Origin: Leisingera aquaemixtae
GTDB taxonomy: Bacteria; Pseudomonadota; Alphaproteobacteria; Rhodobacterales; Rhodobacteraceae
Direction of reading: 5' to 3'
Assembly: GCF_001458395.1 (NCBI RefSeq)
Contig: NZ_CYSR01000002.1
Location: 62,001-126,000 of the forward strand
DNA: 64,000 bases
A program made the translations under genes and the position numbers. Positions 15,312 to 24,091 of this stretch are shown one piece after another. The notes beneath the pieces were generated by a model. It made no database searches, had not been told where the DNA came from, and worked only from the letters and a program-made list of their open reading frames with translations. Position 1 is the first letter of the stretch; every line of letters begins with the position of its first letter.

Positions 15312-17003
15312 GTGACGCTCTTGTACCGCGCGCAGGCCATGTCCCAGGAGCAGGTCGCCGCCGCAATTTACGAGACCATGATCCGGCCGGAGCAGTTCGA
15401 CCGGTTTTTCTCCGGGCCGCCGGCGGCAGGGCAGGCCGCCGCGGGCGGCCAGGTGCCGCAGCGCCCGCGGGGGGCACCGGTGCTGCGGGCGCATTTTGCC
15501 CGCGCCGCGGAGATTCAGGAACAGCAATGGGAGCAGGCCGGGCGGCCGCACCCCAGCAGCTGCTGCAGTATGGGGAGCCGGTTCTGGCTGCTCGCCGGGA
15601 CCGGAACCGGGACCGGCGGCAGGCTGCTCAATGCTTCGCAGCGGGCGGCGGGGCAAATCGAGGGCCGCGGCGGTCTTGCCGCAGCCATGGGGCTGACCCG
15701 GGCGGCTGCCGGCCGCTGGCATACCTTTCTGAAGCAGGTGCGCCAGGGGGCGTTCTCGTGGCAGGACGTTCTGGTGCTGCGTACCCGCCGCCCCGGCGAG
15801 CGTTTTCTGTGCCGCCCGGTCCGGCTGGACACGGCAGGCGGCACGGCGGTGGCGGTGATGGCGGAGCTTCTGGAGTGGGAATGGAACGGCGAAGCCGCGG
15901 GCCAGGTTGCTGCGGCCTTTGGCCTGCGCAAAGCTGACCTCAAGCCGCTGAAGGCGGTGCTGAGCGGCCCCGGCGGCAGGGTGGCAGGCGGGCTGCAGCA
16001 GGCCGCCGCACGGGCCGGGGCGCCGGGCGCGGCGGAGCTGATCCGGCTGACCGCCTTCCTGATGACCGAATACACCCGGGATCTGAAGATTGCGCGCGGA
16101 GAACTGCTGCCGCCTGCGGAGGAGTTCCAGGACACGAGCGGGCTGCGCTGCCAGTATTTCCGGCTGGGGTCGGAAACCGGCCAGCCGGTGGTCTTCGTGC
16201 ACGGGCTGCTGGACGGCATCGCGCCGCTGCAGCGGCTGCAGCCGCAGCTACGGATGCTTGGGTTCCGGGTCTATGCGCCGATGCGGGCCGGCTACGGCGG
16301 CTCAGCGCCGCTGCCGCGCGGGCAGGATCCGGCGGACGCTTTTGTGCGGCAGCTGGAGGGGCTGATGCACCGCGAAAACCTGCAGCGCCCGGTGCTGCTG
16401 AGCCACCGCGGCGGCGCGCTTTACGGCTGCCGCGCCGCCAACCGCCTGCATCAGCGGATCGCCGGGCTGGTGGCGGTGGCGCCGAATTGCTCCATCACCT
16501 CGACGCGGCAGTTTTCCGGGCTGCGGGGGTATGCCTGGCTTGCCGCCGCCTGCGCCGCGCGGGCCAACTGGCTGCTGCCGGTGCTGATGAAGGGCTGGTC
16601 CGCGGCGCTGCGCTGGTACGGCCCCAAGGCGCTGCTGCGGTTCCAGACCGCCCGCGGCAGCCGCGAAAGGGCGCTGCTGCAAAAAATGGCTCTGCTGCCG
16701 CTGCTGCAGCAGAGCCAGGCCCTGTTCCTGCAGCAGGGCGGGGCCGGGTTCCTGACGGATGTGCAAATGATGCGGCGGGGCGTCCCCAAACTGCCGCTGC
16801 CGCGCGGGACGCGGGCGGTCTTCCTGCATGGCGGCGAGGATCACGTGGCGCCGCTGCGTGACGTGCGGGATGCGCTGAACGGGCTTGGCGGCGCCCAGCT
16901 GTGCGTCAGCCAGGAAGCGGGCGCGCTGGTGTTCTACACCTTTCCGGAGCTGGTTCTGACGGCCCTGCAGGACTGCGCCGCAGCGGCTCCGGACGCTTCC
17001 TAG
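15312..17003 (+). CDS. Alpha/beta-hydrolase-like protein with remnant LuxR helix-turn-helix; catalytic residues lost
   Basis: A 563-residue protein starting at GTG, with a GGAGGGG site at 15301. Residues about 10-190 form a sensor-like region. Residues about 197-252 ([17 protein letters not shown] ... [11 protein letters not shown]) follow the frame of a LuxR helix-turn-helix, but the turn and recognition helix are not recognisable. Residues about 280-555 have the alpha/beta-hydrolase fold, with the oxyanion-loop [10 protein letters not shown] and acid loop HGGEDHVAP (Asp 510). The nucleophile elbow reads [11 protein letters not shown], placing Arg 366 where Ser is expected. The histidine loop reads [12 protein letters not shown], with Ala 538 at the usual His. 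It is intact but probably not a working hydrolase. It overlaps lipB by four bases, tail to tail. Confidence 0.75.
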   Translation: MTLLYRAQAMSQEQVAAAIYETMIRPEQFDRFFSGPPAAGQAAAGGQVPQRPRGAPVLRAHFARAAEIQEQQWEQAGRPHPSSCCSMGSRFWLLAGTGTGTGGRLLNASQRAAGQIEGRGGLAAAMGLTRAAAGRWHTFLKQVRQGAFSWQDVLVLRTRRPGERFLCRPVRLDTAGGTAVAVMAELLEWEWNGEAAGQVAAAFGLRKADLKPLKAVLSGPGGRVAGGLQQAAARAGAPGAAELIRLTAFLMTEYTRDLKIARGELLPPAEEFQDTSGLRCQYFRLGSETGQPVVFVHGLLDGIAPLQRLQPQLRMLGFRVYAPMRAGYGGSAPLPRGQDPADAFVRQLEGLMHRENLQRPVLLSHRGGALYGCRAANRLHQRIAGLVAVAPNCSITSTRQFSGLRGYAWLAAACAARANWLLPVLMKGWSAALRWYGPKALLRFQTARGSRERALLQKMALLPLLQQSQALFLQQGGAGFLTDVQMMRRGVPKLPLPRGTRAVFLHGGEDHVAPLRDVRDALNGLGGAQLCVSQEAGALVFYTFPELVLTALQDCAAAAPDAS

Positions 17004-17650
17004 CCTCCGAACACCTGCGCAAAGCTGCGTCTAAGGGCGACATCCACATCCGCCAAAGTGACCGGCAGGCCCAGGTCGACCAGGCTGGTGACCCCGTATT
17101 CGGTGATCCCGCAGGGCACGATTCCGGTGAAATGCTCCAGCTCCGGCTCGACGTTGATCGAGATGCCGTGAAAGCTCACCCATTTGCGCAGGCGGATGCC
17201 GATGGCCGCGATCTTGTCTTCTGCCATACCGCCCGAGACGGTGCGCGGCTTGTCAGGGCGTTCCACCCAGACGCCAACCCGGCCCTCGCGGATGTGGCCC
17301 TTGATGTTGAATTCGTCGAGTGCGGCGATCACCCAGCTTTCCAGCTGCTCCACGAACCGGCGCACATCGTGGCCGCGCTGGCCGACGTTCAGCATCACAT
17401 AGACCACCCGCTGCCCCGGCCCGTGATAGGTGTACTGGCCGCCGCGCTTGCTCTCATAGACCGGGAAACGGTCCGGATCGGTCAGGTCTTCGCGCTTGGC
17501 CGAGGTGCCGGCGGTATAAAGCGGCGGATGCTCGACCAGCCAGATGCACTCCTCCGCCGTTCCCGCAGCAATTGCCGCGGCGCGCGCTTCCATGAAGGCA
17601 ACCGCTTGATCATACTCGACAAGACCGTCTGCTGTGATCCACTCAACCAT
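17000..17650 (-). CDS. lipB: Lipoyl(octanoyl) transferase
   Basis: A 216-residue cytosolic enzyme that moves octanoate from acyl-carrier protein to lipoyl domains of 2-oxoacid dehydrogenases and the glycine cleavage H protein. It has the family signature [20 protein letters not shown]. The catalytic Lys/Cys region is in [20 protein letters not shown], then FHGISINV and [15 protein letters not shown] (catalytic Cys). The length is usual. It is monocistronic and divergent from the peptidoglycan-binding gene at 17780. Confidence 0.96.
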   Translation of the reverse strand: MVEWITADGLVEYDQAVAFMEARAAAIAAGTAEECIWLVEHPPLYTAGTSAKREDLTDPDRFPVYESKRGGQYTYHGPGQRVVYVMLNVGQRGHDVRRFVEQLESWVIAALDEFNIKGHIREGRVGVWVERPDKPRTVSGGMAEDKIAAIGIRLRKWVSFHGISINVEPELEHFTGIVPCGITEYGVTSLVDLGLPVTLADVDVALRRSFAQVFGG

Positions 17651-17735
17651 GGCCGAAACTGTCCTTTTCCATCCGTGCGCAAGGCGCAGGCCGGCAAATC
17701 GGCCGGAAAACCCCTAGGTGCAGGCGCTGCCTGTG

Positions 17736-17779
17736 GAGTATCCTGATTCCGTAACGAGTATCCATAGGGGGCGAGTATC
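17736..17779. repeat. Three GAGTATC direct repeats before the start codon
   Basis: GAGTATC occurs at 17736, 17756 and 17773, the last abutting the ATG at 17780. The spacings are 20 and 17 bp. Their position between the lipB and peptidoglycan-binding gene starts suggests an operator or leader element. No regulator is recognised. Confidence 0.4.
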
Positions 17780-19396
17780 ATGTTTACCAAGCCGCTCAAG
17801 CCGGCCTTGGCGGCCGCATTTTTGGCAACCTCGGCCACGGGCCCTGCCATCGCGGACGAATTGGGCGCCGCAATTGTCGGGGGCGTCATTGGCGGTGTTA
17901 TCGTCAATGAAATTCACAAGAATAAACAGCGCCAGCGCAGCACTGCCCGGACCTACCGCCGGGCGCCGGCCTATTCCGCCGCGCGGACTGAAAACCGCGA
18001 GACCCAGACCGCGCTCAACTATTTCGGCTTCAATGCTGGCTCTGCCGACGGGGTTCTGGGCCGCCGGTCGCGTGCGGCGATCACCCAGTATCAGATCCAC
18101 ATGGGCTATCCGGCGACCGGCCATCTGGCTCCGTATGAGCGCAACTTCCTTGTCAGCTCCTATAACCGCGCGCAGATCGGCGGCCCGCAGGTGATCAAGG
18201 CGATGCAGGGCCCGCAGGGCGTGCGCGGCCTGCTGCACGGCTGGCGCGATGAGGCGGCGGGCCTGCGCACCGCCGGCAGCAGCTATGGCGGCAACACCTA
18301 CGGCGGTCTGCCGCCGGAAGTCAGCCATGCGGTGGATGAGGTCGCCGCCAGCTCCGAACCCTCGGGCGAGCAGCTGTTGCAGCGCACCGGCTTCATGCAG
18401 CTGGCAGATCTGAACGGCGACGGCCGCAACGACTACGTGCTGGACACCTCGGTCTCCGGCAGCTCGTTCTGGTGCGGTGCCTCCAACTGTTCGGTGATGG
18501 TCTTTGCCTCGACCCCGCAGGGGTATCAGCGCAACGACTTCCTGGCGCGCGGCGTGACGCCCGCCAGCTTTGCCTGCAGCCAGGGCACCTGCCGCATCCT
18601 GGATGCCGGCACCGAAGCCCCGGTGCAGGCCGCGCAGGAGACCCGCAGCACGGTGACCGCCGCTGCCGCACAGCCAAGCGTGCCGCTGGGCGGGATCACC
18701 CTGTTTGATCAGCCCAAGGAAAGCGCCTCGCTCACCAGCTATTGCAGCAAGGTCAGCCTGCTGACCAGCTCCAACGGCGGCTTCATGACGGCGGACAGCA
18801 TGACCGACCCGGAACTGGCGCTGGGCGAGCAGTTCTGCCTGGCCCGGACCTATGCCATCAACGCAGGGGAGACGCAGGCCGGCAAGGTCAAGGGCGTGAC
18901 CCAAGCGCAGATCGACAGCCAGTGCGATGCCTTCGGCCCGGCGGTGCAGCCGTTCCTGGCCAAGCTTGGCACCGCAGGCAGCGGCGAGGTGATGGGCGAT
19001 GTGCAGAAATTCGTGCTGCAATCCGGCATGTCGCTGGAGCAGCTGGCCAATACCGCCGGGATCTGCCTGTTCTCCGGCTACCGCCGCGACGACATGGAGG
19101 TGGCGCTGGGCGCCGCATTGATCCTGACCGGCATCGGCAAGCGCCCCTACGCGGAGCTGATCGGCCACCACCTGGCGCTGGGCTTCGGCGCCCCGAACGC
19201 AGCCGAAAAGGCGCAGGAGTGGTACAGCATGGCGGTAATCTCGCTGGAAGGCGGCACCGCGCCGGTGTTTGCCCCCGGACAGCCCGGACGACCAGAGCTG
19301 ATCAAGGCGGCATCGGCCAAGCTGGCGGGCGGCCGGGTGCAGCCGGTCCAGGCCTCCAGCGGCGCGGCGGCGCTGCCCTCCTTCTCCTCTGATTGA
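17780..19396 (+). CDS. Secreted protein with glycine-zipper and peptidoglycan-binding domain
   Basis: A 538-residue exported protein. Residues 1-25 form a Sec signal peptide ending ATSATGPAIA. A glycine-zipper helix follows (LGAAIVGGVIGGVIVNEI). Residues about 70-125 are a PG_binding_1-like repeat (TQTALNYFGFNAGSADGVLG then RRSRAAITQYQ). The central part contains an EF-hand-like DLNGDGRNDYVLD and several paired Cys. The long C-terminal domain (about 300-538) is not recognised. The periplasmic wall-associated location is well supported, but the function is unknown. It is a single gene with an intergenic gap behind it. Confidence 0.75.
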   Translation: MFTKPLKPALAAAFLATSATGPAIADELGAAIVGGVIGGVIVNEIHKNKQRQRSTARTYRRAPAYSAARTENRETQTALNYFGFNAGSADGVLGRRSRAAITQYQIHMGYPATGHLAPYERNFLVSSYNRAQIGGPQVIKAMQGPQGVRGLLHGWRDEAAGLRTAGSSYGGNTYGGLPPEVSHAVDEVAASSEPSGEQLLQRTGFMQLADLNGDGRNDYVLDTSVSGSSFWCGASNCSVMVFASTPQGYQRNDFLARGVTPASFACSQGTCRILDAGTEAPVQAAQETRSTVTAAAAQPSVPLGGITLFDQPKESASLTSYCSKVSLLTSSNGGFMTADSMTDPELALGEQFCLARTYAINAGETQAGKVKGVTQAQIDSQCDAFGPAVQPFLAKLGTAGSGEVMGDVQKFVLQSGMSLEQLANTAGICLFSGYRRDDMEVALGAALILTGIGKRPYAELIGHHLALGFGAPNAAEKAQEWYSMAVISLEGGTAPVFAPGQPGRPELIKAASAKLAGGRVQPVQASSGAAALPSFSSD

Positions 19397-19653
19397 GGCG
19401 GGGAGGCGTCCTGCCTTCGCAGCGCTAAAGGCCGACAGCTGTGCCACTGGTGAATCAGGGCCCGCTGCCGGCCTCTTGCGGCCGCTCACCCGGAGAGACA
19501 GGCTTGCGCCGCGAGTCGGCTGCCAAGGCCAATTGACCGGCGGCGGGGGCCCGGAAAACAGCAAGGGCAGCGCGGTTATAAGTCTGTTTTCCTGCACTTA
19601 GGCGGGGCGCGCAGCGGCGGCGAACATTCTGCGGCGAAAAGGCGATTTTCGTC
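19397..19653. other. Intergenic stretch with no gene seen
   Basis: This is most of the 310-bp gap between the peptidoglycan-binding gene and tRNA-Leu. It is GC-rich with several short inverted repeats (for example CGGCCTCTTGCGGCCG). I found no coding potential and no T-tract terminator. Its right end carries the tRNA promoter listed next. Confidence 0.4.
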
Positions 19654-19682
19654 TTCACATCGCTTCCGCGCTGGTCTATACG
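19654..19682 (+). promoter_or_regulatory. Sigma-70-type promoter of tRNA-Leu
   Basis: TTCACA (19654-19659), a 17-bp spacer and TATACG (19677-19682) lie 25 bp before the mature tRNA 5' end. Spacing and position are right for a housekeeping promoter. Confidence 0.55.
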
Positions 19683-19706
19683 CCCCTACACCAAGCCTAA
19701 GACAGT

Positions 19707-19793
19707 GCGGTCGTGGCGGAATTGGTAGACGCGCAGCGTTGAGGTCGCTGTTCCTTAACCGGAGTGGAAGTTCGAGTCTTCTCGACCGCACCA
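19707..19793 (+). tRNA. tRNA-Leu (anticodon GAG)
   Basis: An 87-nt class II tRNA. The acceptor stem GCGGTCG pairs with CGACCGC. The anticodon stem CAGCG/CGCTG has loop TTGAGGT (anticodon GAG, reads CUC/CUU). There is a long variable arm, the T arm GTTCGAGTC, and an encoded CCA end at 19791-19793. Confidence 0.97.
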
Positions 19794-19997
19794 ACTTTTC
19801 AAGAAAATCATACCCCCCTTCGCAGCCCGGTGCGGCGCTGTGCCTGGCTGGTCTGTTGCTGGAATATCAGCGGCCGGCGGCTTTGGCGGCGGGCTGCAGC
19901 GTTTCCCGGTTCCGGCACATTGGCGGGCCGGTTATAAGCGCAGATGCCCCGGGGCGCGGCTTCCGGGGCCAATAATGCCCCAATGTGAAGCAGCAGT

Positions 19998-22274
19998 ATG
20001 TCCAGTCCAGAAACCGGGAAGCCCGACAGCAGGATCCTTGAACGCGAGCTTTGCGCGTTGTCCTTGCAGGGGGCTGTGTTGCTGGACGCGGTAGACATGC
20101 CCGGAGGCAAGGGCCGCCTTGCCCGGCTGTTTTTCAAATCCGGCACGCCGCCGCAGGCGCTTGGAATACCTTCCGGGTCCGGCAAAACGATCCTGCACAA
20201 CTTTGGCGGGGCACCTGTTCTGGACGTGGAGATCCAGGACGGGCGCAGCCCGCTTGCGGTTTCCGTTGACGGCACGCGGTTTGAAACCGGCCTGCACCCG
20301 GATGAGACGGAGCTGTTTGCGGGCCTGAATGTGCTGGCCGCGGTGCGCAATGGCGAAACGGTGCAGACGGCAGTGGAATGGCTGCGGTTTCACGCGGTGC
20401 AGCATGGCCTGCAAGGCGCGGTCATCCTCGACCGGGCGCCGCCGCAGGAGAGCCGGCTGTTCATTCAGGCCCTGCGGGAGCAGGCGGCGGGCATCAAGGG
20501 GCTGCAGCGGGTTGTGGTGGTGCATTCCAAACTGCCCCTGGGCAAGGACGGACTGCCAGAGGAGGCGCACCCCTTCAATGTGCCGGGTGCGCCGGGCAAG
20601 GACCGGATGGAGGTTCCGCCCGCAGATCCCTGGCGCGCGCCGCTGGGGGAATTCCTGATCTACGAGATCCTGCGCGCGCGCTTTCTGGCACGGGCCCGGG
20701 CGGTGGCCAATATCGACTTGTTTGATCTGCTGGCCCCCAGCAGCGGCCCCAGTGTCTTTGACCGCGCGGCGGAGGCCCCCAGCGGCTGTGTGCGGCTGGG
20801 CGGGGTGCAGGCCTACCCCTGGCGGGTGCGCAAGGACAGCGAGGCTTCGTTCGCGGACCATATCTGCACCCAGTTTGACGCCGCTGGTGCGCGCCCCCGC
20901 TGGTGCCTGGCCCCGGCCAAGGCCGCAGCGAACTGCGTCTGGCGCCTGATCCGGGTTGTGGGGGCCGTGCCGGATCCCGCGGACGGCCTCCGGTTCTACC
21001 GCTGCATGGCGCTGCGCCATCCCACCGAAACGGTGTCCAGGATCGTGCCGAAAACCAGCCTGGTGGAAACCCCGGACCTGCTGGAGCTGGCCACGGGGTA
21101 CTTTGGCGCCAACCCCGTGCGCATCCCTGAAGAACAGGCGGTCAAGCGCAGCGGCGGCAAACCCAGGACCGCGATCGTCACCACCATGAAGAATGAGGGT
21201 CCGTTCATCCTGGAATGGCTGGCCTATCACCGGGTGATCGGGGTGGATGATTTCCTGATCTACACCAACGACTGCACCGACGGCACCGACACCATGCTGC
21301 AGATGCTGCAGGAGAAGGGCCTTGTGCAGCACCGCGCAAATCCGTTCCAGGGCTCCGGCCTGAAACCGCAGCACGCGGCCCTGCAGGCGGCGGAGGATGA
21401 AGCGGTTATCAAGACCGCCGACTGGCTGGTCTGCATGGATGTGGATGAATTCATCAACATCAAATGCGGGGAGGGGCGGCTGGCCGACCTGTTCGCGGCG
21501 GCGGGCGATGCCAACATGATCTCGATGACCTGGCGGCTGTTCGGCAATAACGACGTGCGCGATTTCACCGGCGGTCTGATCCTGCGCGATTTCACCCGCT
21601 GCGCCTTTGAGGTGACCCGCAAGCCGCATCAGGCCTGGGGCTTCAAGACGCTGTTCCGCAACACTGGCATCTTCAAGAAACTGGGGGTCCACCGGCCCAA
21701 GGGGCTGAAGCCGCAGCTGTGGGAGGACATCCGCTGGATCAACGGCTCCGGCCGGGACATGCCGCGCGAGATGTTCCGCAACGGCTGGCGCTCGTCGATG
21801 AGCACCTATGGCTATGACCTGGTGCAGCTCAATCACTATGCGGTGCGCAGCGCCGAAAGCTTTCTGGTCAAGCGCGACCGCGGCCGGGTCAACCATGTCG
21901 ACCGCGACCAGGGGCTGTCCTACTGGTTTCGGATGAACAACAACGCCGAGGAGGAGCGCTCGATCCAGCGCATGATCCCGGCGCTGGAGGCGGAGATGGC
22001 GCGGCTGCTGGCGGATCCGGAGATCGCGGCGGCGCATGAATACGCCTGCCGCAAGCACCGGGAGAAGATCGAAGAGCTGAAGACCCGGGATGACATGCAG
22101 GAGCTGTTCCGCGAACTGACCGGGGACAAGCTGCGCAAGCTGTCGCGGATGCACGCGCATTTCGGCGCCAACGTTTTCCTTAGCGGCCCCGGCGTGATCC
22201 CGGACGAGATCGCCGGGAAGGATCCAGACAGCGACTTCTGGTTCACGGTGGCGCGCGGGGAAACCACACATTAG
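19998..22274 (+). CDS. Large GT2/GT92-like glycosyltransferase with duplicated halves
   Basis: A 758-residue cytosolic protein. The C-terminal half (about 390-700) is a glycosyltransferase of the type that begins TAIVTTMKNEGPFILEWLAY and has the D-x-D metal site CMDVDEFINI (Asp 481/483), then WRLFGNNDV. The N-terminal half (about 100-375) looks like a second, degenerate copy of a related domain: WLRFHAVQHGLQGAVILDRA, LQRVVVVHSKLPLG, and NIDLFDLLAP where a D-x-D would be expected. No membrane helix is seen. The start at 19998 has only a weak GAAG site. It opens a four-gene plus-strand cluster to 26446 that probably decorates a surface glycan. Confidence 0.8.
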   Translation: MSSPETGKPDSRILERELCALSLQGAVLLDAVDMPGGKGRLARLFFKSGTPPQALGIPSGSGKTILHNFGGAPVLDVEIQDGRSPLAVSVDGTRFETGLHPDETELFAGLNVLAAVRNGETVQTAVEWLRFHAVQHGLQGAVILDRAPPQESRLFIQALREQAAGIKGLQRVVVVHSKLPLGKDGLPEEAHPFNVPGAPGKDRMEVPPADPWRAPLGEFLIYEILRARFLARARAVANIDLFDLLAPSSGPSVFDRAAEAPSGCVRLGGVQAYPWRVRKDSEASFADHICTQFDAAGARPRWCLAPAKAAANCVWRLIRVVGAVPDPADGLRFYRCMALRHPTETVSRIVPKTSLVETPDLLELATGYFGANPVRIPEEQAVKRSGGKPRTAIVTTMKNEGPFILEWLAYHRVIGVDDFLIYTNDCTDGTDTMLQMLQEKGLVQHRANPFQGSGLKPQHAALQAAEDEAVIKTADWLVCMDVDEFINIKCGEGRLADLFAAAGDANMISMTWRLFGNNDVRDFTGGLILRDFTRCAFEVTRKPHQAWGFKTLFRNTGIFKKLGVHRPKGLKPQLWEDIRWINGSGRDMPREMFRNGWRSSMSTYGYDLVQLNHYAVRSAESFLVKRDRGRVNHVDRDQGLSYWFRMNNNAEEERSIQRMIPALEAEMARLLADPEIAAAHEYACRKHREKIEELKTRDDMQELFRELTGDKLRKLSRMHAHFGANVFLSGPGVIPDEIAGKDPDSDFWFTVARGETTH

Positions 22275-22384
22275 GCCTTGCGGCCCCGGCAGATTGACAG
22301 GCCTTCTGGCGGCGGGGTAATTTTCGGTAACAATAAGGCGCGGTTAAGCGGCCAGCGTATCAGGTTTTATAAGGGGCAGGTATC

Positions 22385-23953
22385 ATGGCACTTCCGGCCA
22401 TTGCGTCACTTTGGGTGGGCGCTGAGCTCAGCTGGCTCGAACAGCTCTGCCTGCAGTCCTTTCTGGACAATGGGCATGAGGTGATCCTGTTCACCTATGA
22501 GGGGGTCAAAGGTGTGCCCGATGGCGTGCAGATGGCTGATGCCAGCGCCATCTTGCCCGCTGAGCGCATCATCCGCCACGCCAAGACCGGCAGCCCGGCC
22601 TATCACGCCGATATCTTCCGGCTGCATATGCTGCGCCAGACCGATTATATCTGGGCCGACACCGATGCCTATTGCTGCCAGCCCTGGGACATCAAGGGCA
22701 AGCATTTCCACGGCTGGATCTCCGACAACAAGCCGATGGTCAATAATGGCGTGCTGCGGCTGCCCAAAACTTCCAAGACGCTCAAGGCGATGCTGCGGTT
22801 CACCAGCGACGAATACCCCATCCCGCCTTGGTACAGCGCGCAGAAACAGGCTGAGCTGCAGGCGCTCAAGGACGCCGGGCAGGGGGTTCACGTCTCGCTG
22901 CTGCCCTGGGGTGTCTGGGGGCCGGATGCGCTGACCTGGTTCTTGCAGGAAACCGGGGAAATCTCTCATTCCCGCCCGGGCCATGTGATCTATCCGGTGC
23001 CGTTCAAGCGGGCAGGCGTGGTGCTGAACCCGAACCGCCCGAACCAGGCGCGGGAGCACATCCGCAGCGATACCCTCTCGATCCACTTCTGGGGCCGCCG
23101 CTTCCGCAATATCGCCGCCAAATACGGCGGCGTGCCGGCCGAGGGGTGTTATGTGCACGAACTGCTGGCCAAGCACCGGATTGACGCGGAAAAAACCCGC
23201 CACCTGCTGCAGCCCGCCCCCGACCCGGAGGAGGCCAGTGCAGATGCGATGGACCCCGCCACCCTGGACTTTTCGATGTTCAGCGACCGGGATGCGGCCA
23301 ACATTCTGCTGCAGCGCTCCGAGCTGGCACGCTCCGGCCAGACCATCAGGGACTGGATGGCAGGCGACGAAGCGCTCCTGCTGGCGGAAGCCCGGGCGCA
23401 GCGGGACCGTATCCTGCAACGTTCGATCCGGATTGCAGAACGGGAATGCAGCTTCTTTTTTCCCGCCACCGATGCCATCGCGCCCAAGCGGGCCGCCGAC
23501 ATCGGCTGCGGCTATGCGTTTGCCAGCCTTCTGCTGCATCGCCGCTATGGCTGCGAAATCGTGCTGATCGACATCGAAGACGGCAATGGCCGCCATTTCG
23601 GCTTTCAGGGCGAAGGGGCAGGCTATACCAGTCTGGAAACCGCCCGTGCGTTTCTTGAGAAGAACGGCGTTCCGGCGGAGAAGATCACCACCCTCAATCC
23701 CAACACCGAAGACACCGCGGCGCTGGGAAGCTTTGATCTGGTCATCAGCCTGGCGTCCTGCGGTTTCCATTACCCTGTCGGCACTTACGAGGATCTGTTC
23801 CGCAATCAGATCAGCAAGGGCGGCGGTATCGTGCTGGACATCCGCAAAGGCTCCGGCGGCATCGGCGCGATGAAAAGCTTCGGCGCTGTCGAGGTGCTGG
23901 CAAAGCACGGAAAATACTCCACCGTTCTGACCCGCCGCGGGCTGGAGGCGTGA
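22385..23953 (+). CDS. Fusion of GT32-like glycosyltransferase and SAM-methyltransferase-like domain
   Basis: A 522-residue protein. Residues about 1-265 resemble capsular/OCH1-like (GT32-type) sugar transferases: ASLWVGAELSWLEQLCLQSF, the D-x-D metal motif YIWADTDAYC (Asp 92/94), and LSIHFWGRRF. Residues about 345-522 form a class I methyltransferase-like fold, with RAADIGCGYAFASLLLHRRY as motif I and FDLVISLASCGFHYP as motif IV. The predicted job is sugar transfer followed by methylation of the same glycan. AAGGGG precedes the ATG at 22385. The C-terminal domain has a relative at the N-terminus of the next gene. Confidence 0.78.
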   Translation: MALPAIASLWVGAELSWLEQLCLQSFLDNGHEVILFTYEGVKGVPDGVQMADASAILPAERIIRHAKTGSPAYHADIFRLHMLRQTDYIWADTDAYCCQPWDIKGKHFHGWISDNKPMVNNGVLRLPKTSKTLKAMLRFTSDEYPIPPWYSAQKQAELQALKDAGQGVHVSLLPWGVWGPDALTWFLQETGEISHSRPGHVIYPVPFKRAGVVLNPNRPNQAREHIRSDTLSIHFWGRRFRNIAAKYGGVPAEGCYVHELLAKHRIDAEKTRHLLQPAPDPEEASADAMDPATLDFSMFSDRDAANILLQRSELARSGQTIRDWMAGDEALLLAEARAQRDRILQRSIRIAERECSFFFPATDAIAPKRAADIGCGYAFASLLLHRRYGCEIVLIDIEDGNGRHFGFQGEGAGYTSLETARAFLEKNGVPAEKITTLNPNTEDTAALGSFDLVISLASCGFHYPVGTYEDLFRNQISKGGGIVLDIRKGSGGIGAMKSFGAVEVLAKHGKYSTVLTRRGLEA

Positions 23954-24091
23954 GCGGTATCCGGTTCTTAACTTTTTTCGGATATGGCGGGAGGCAGGCA
24001 AACCTCCCGGTTCCCATGCTGGCGGCCGCCGCCGGCTGGAAGATGCCAAGCGGAGCCAGGGACGGCAGGCCCATGGGGCAGTGGACAGCAT

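Noticed and set aside
17714-19597. A 627-codon open frame on the minus strand
   Set aside because: It is opposite the secreted peptidoglycan-binding protein, which has a signal peptide and a recognisable domain. The minus frame is Gln/Ala/Arg-rich shadow sequence.
19707-19997. tRNA-Leu as the attachment site of an integrated island
   Set aside because: No integrase gene and no second copy of the tRNA 3' end were seen through the following cluster. tRNA proximity alone is not enough.
19932-22271. A 779-codon open frame on the minus strand
   Set aside because: It mirrors the glycosyltransferase gene, whose motifs and downstream neighbours are convincing. The shadow has none.
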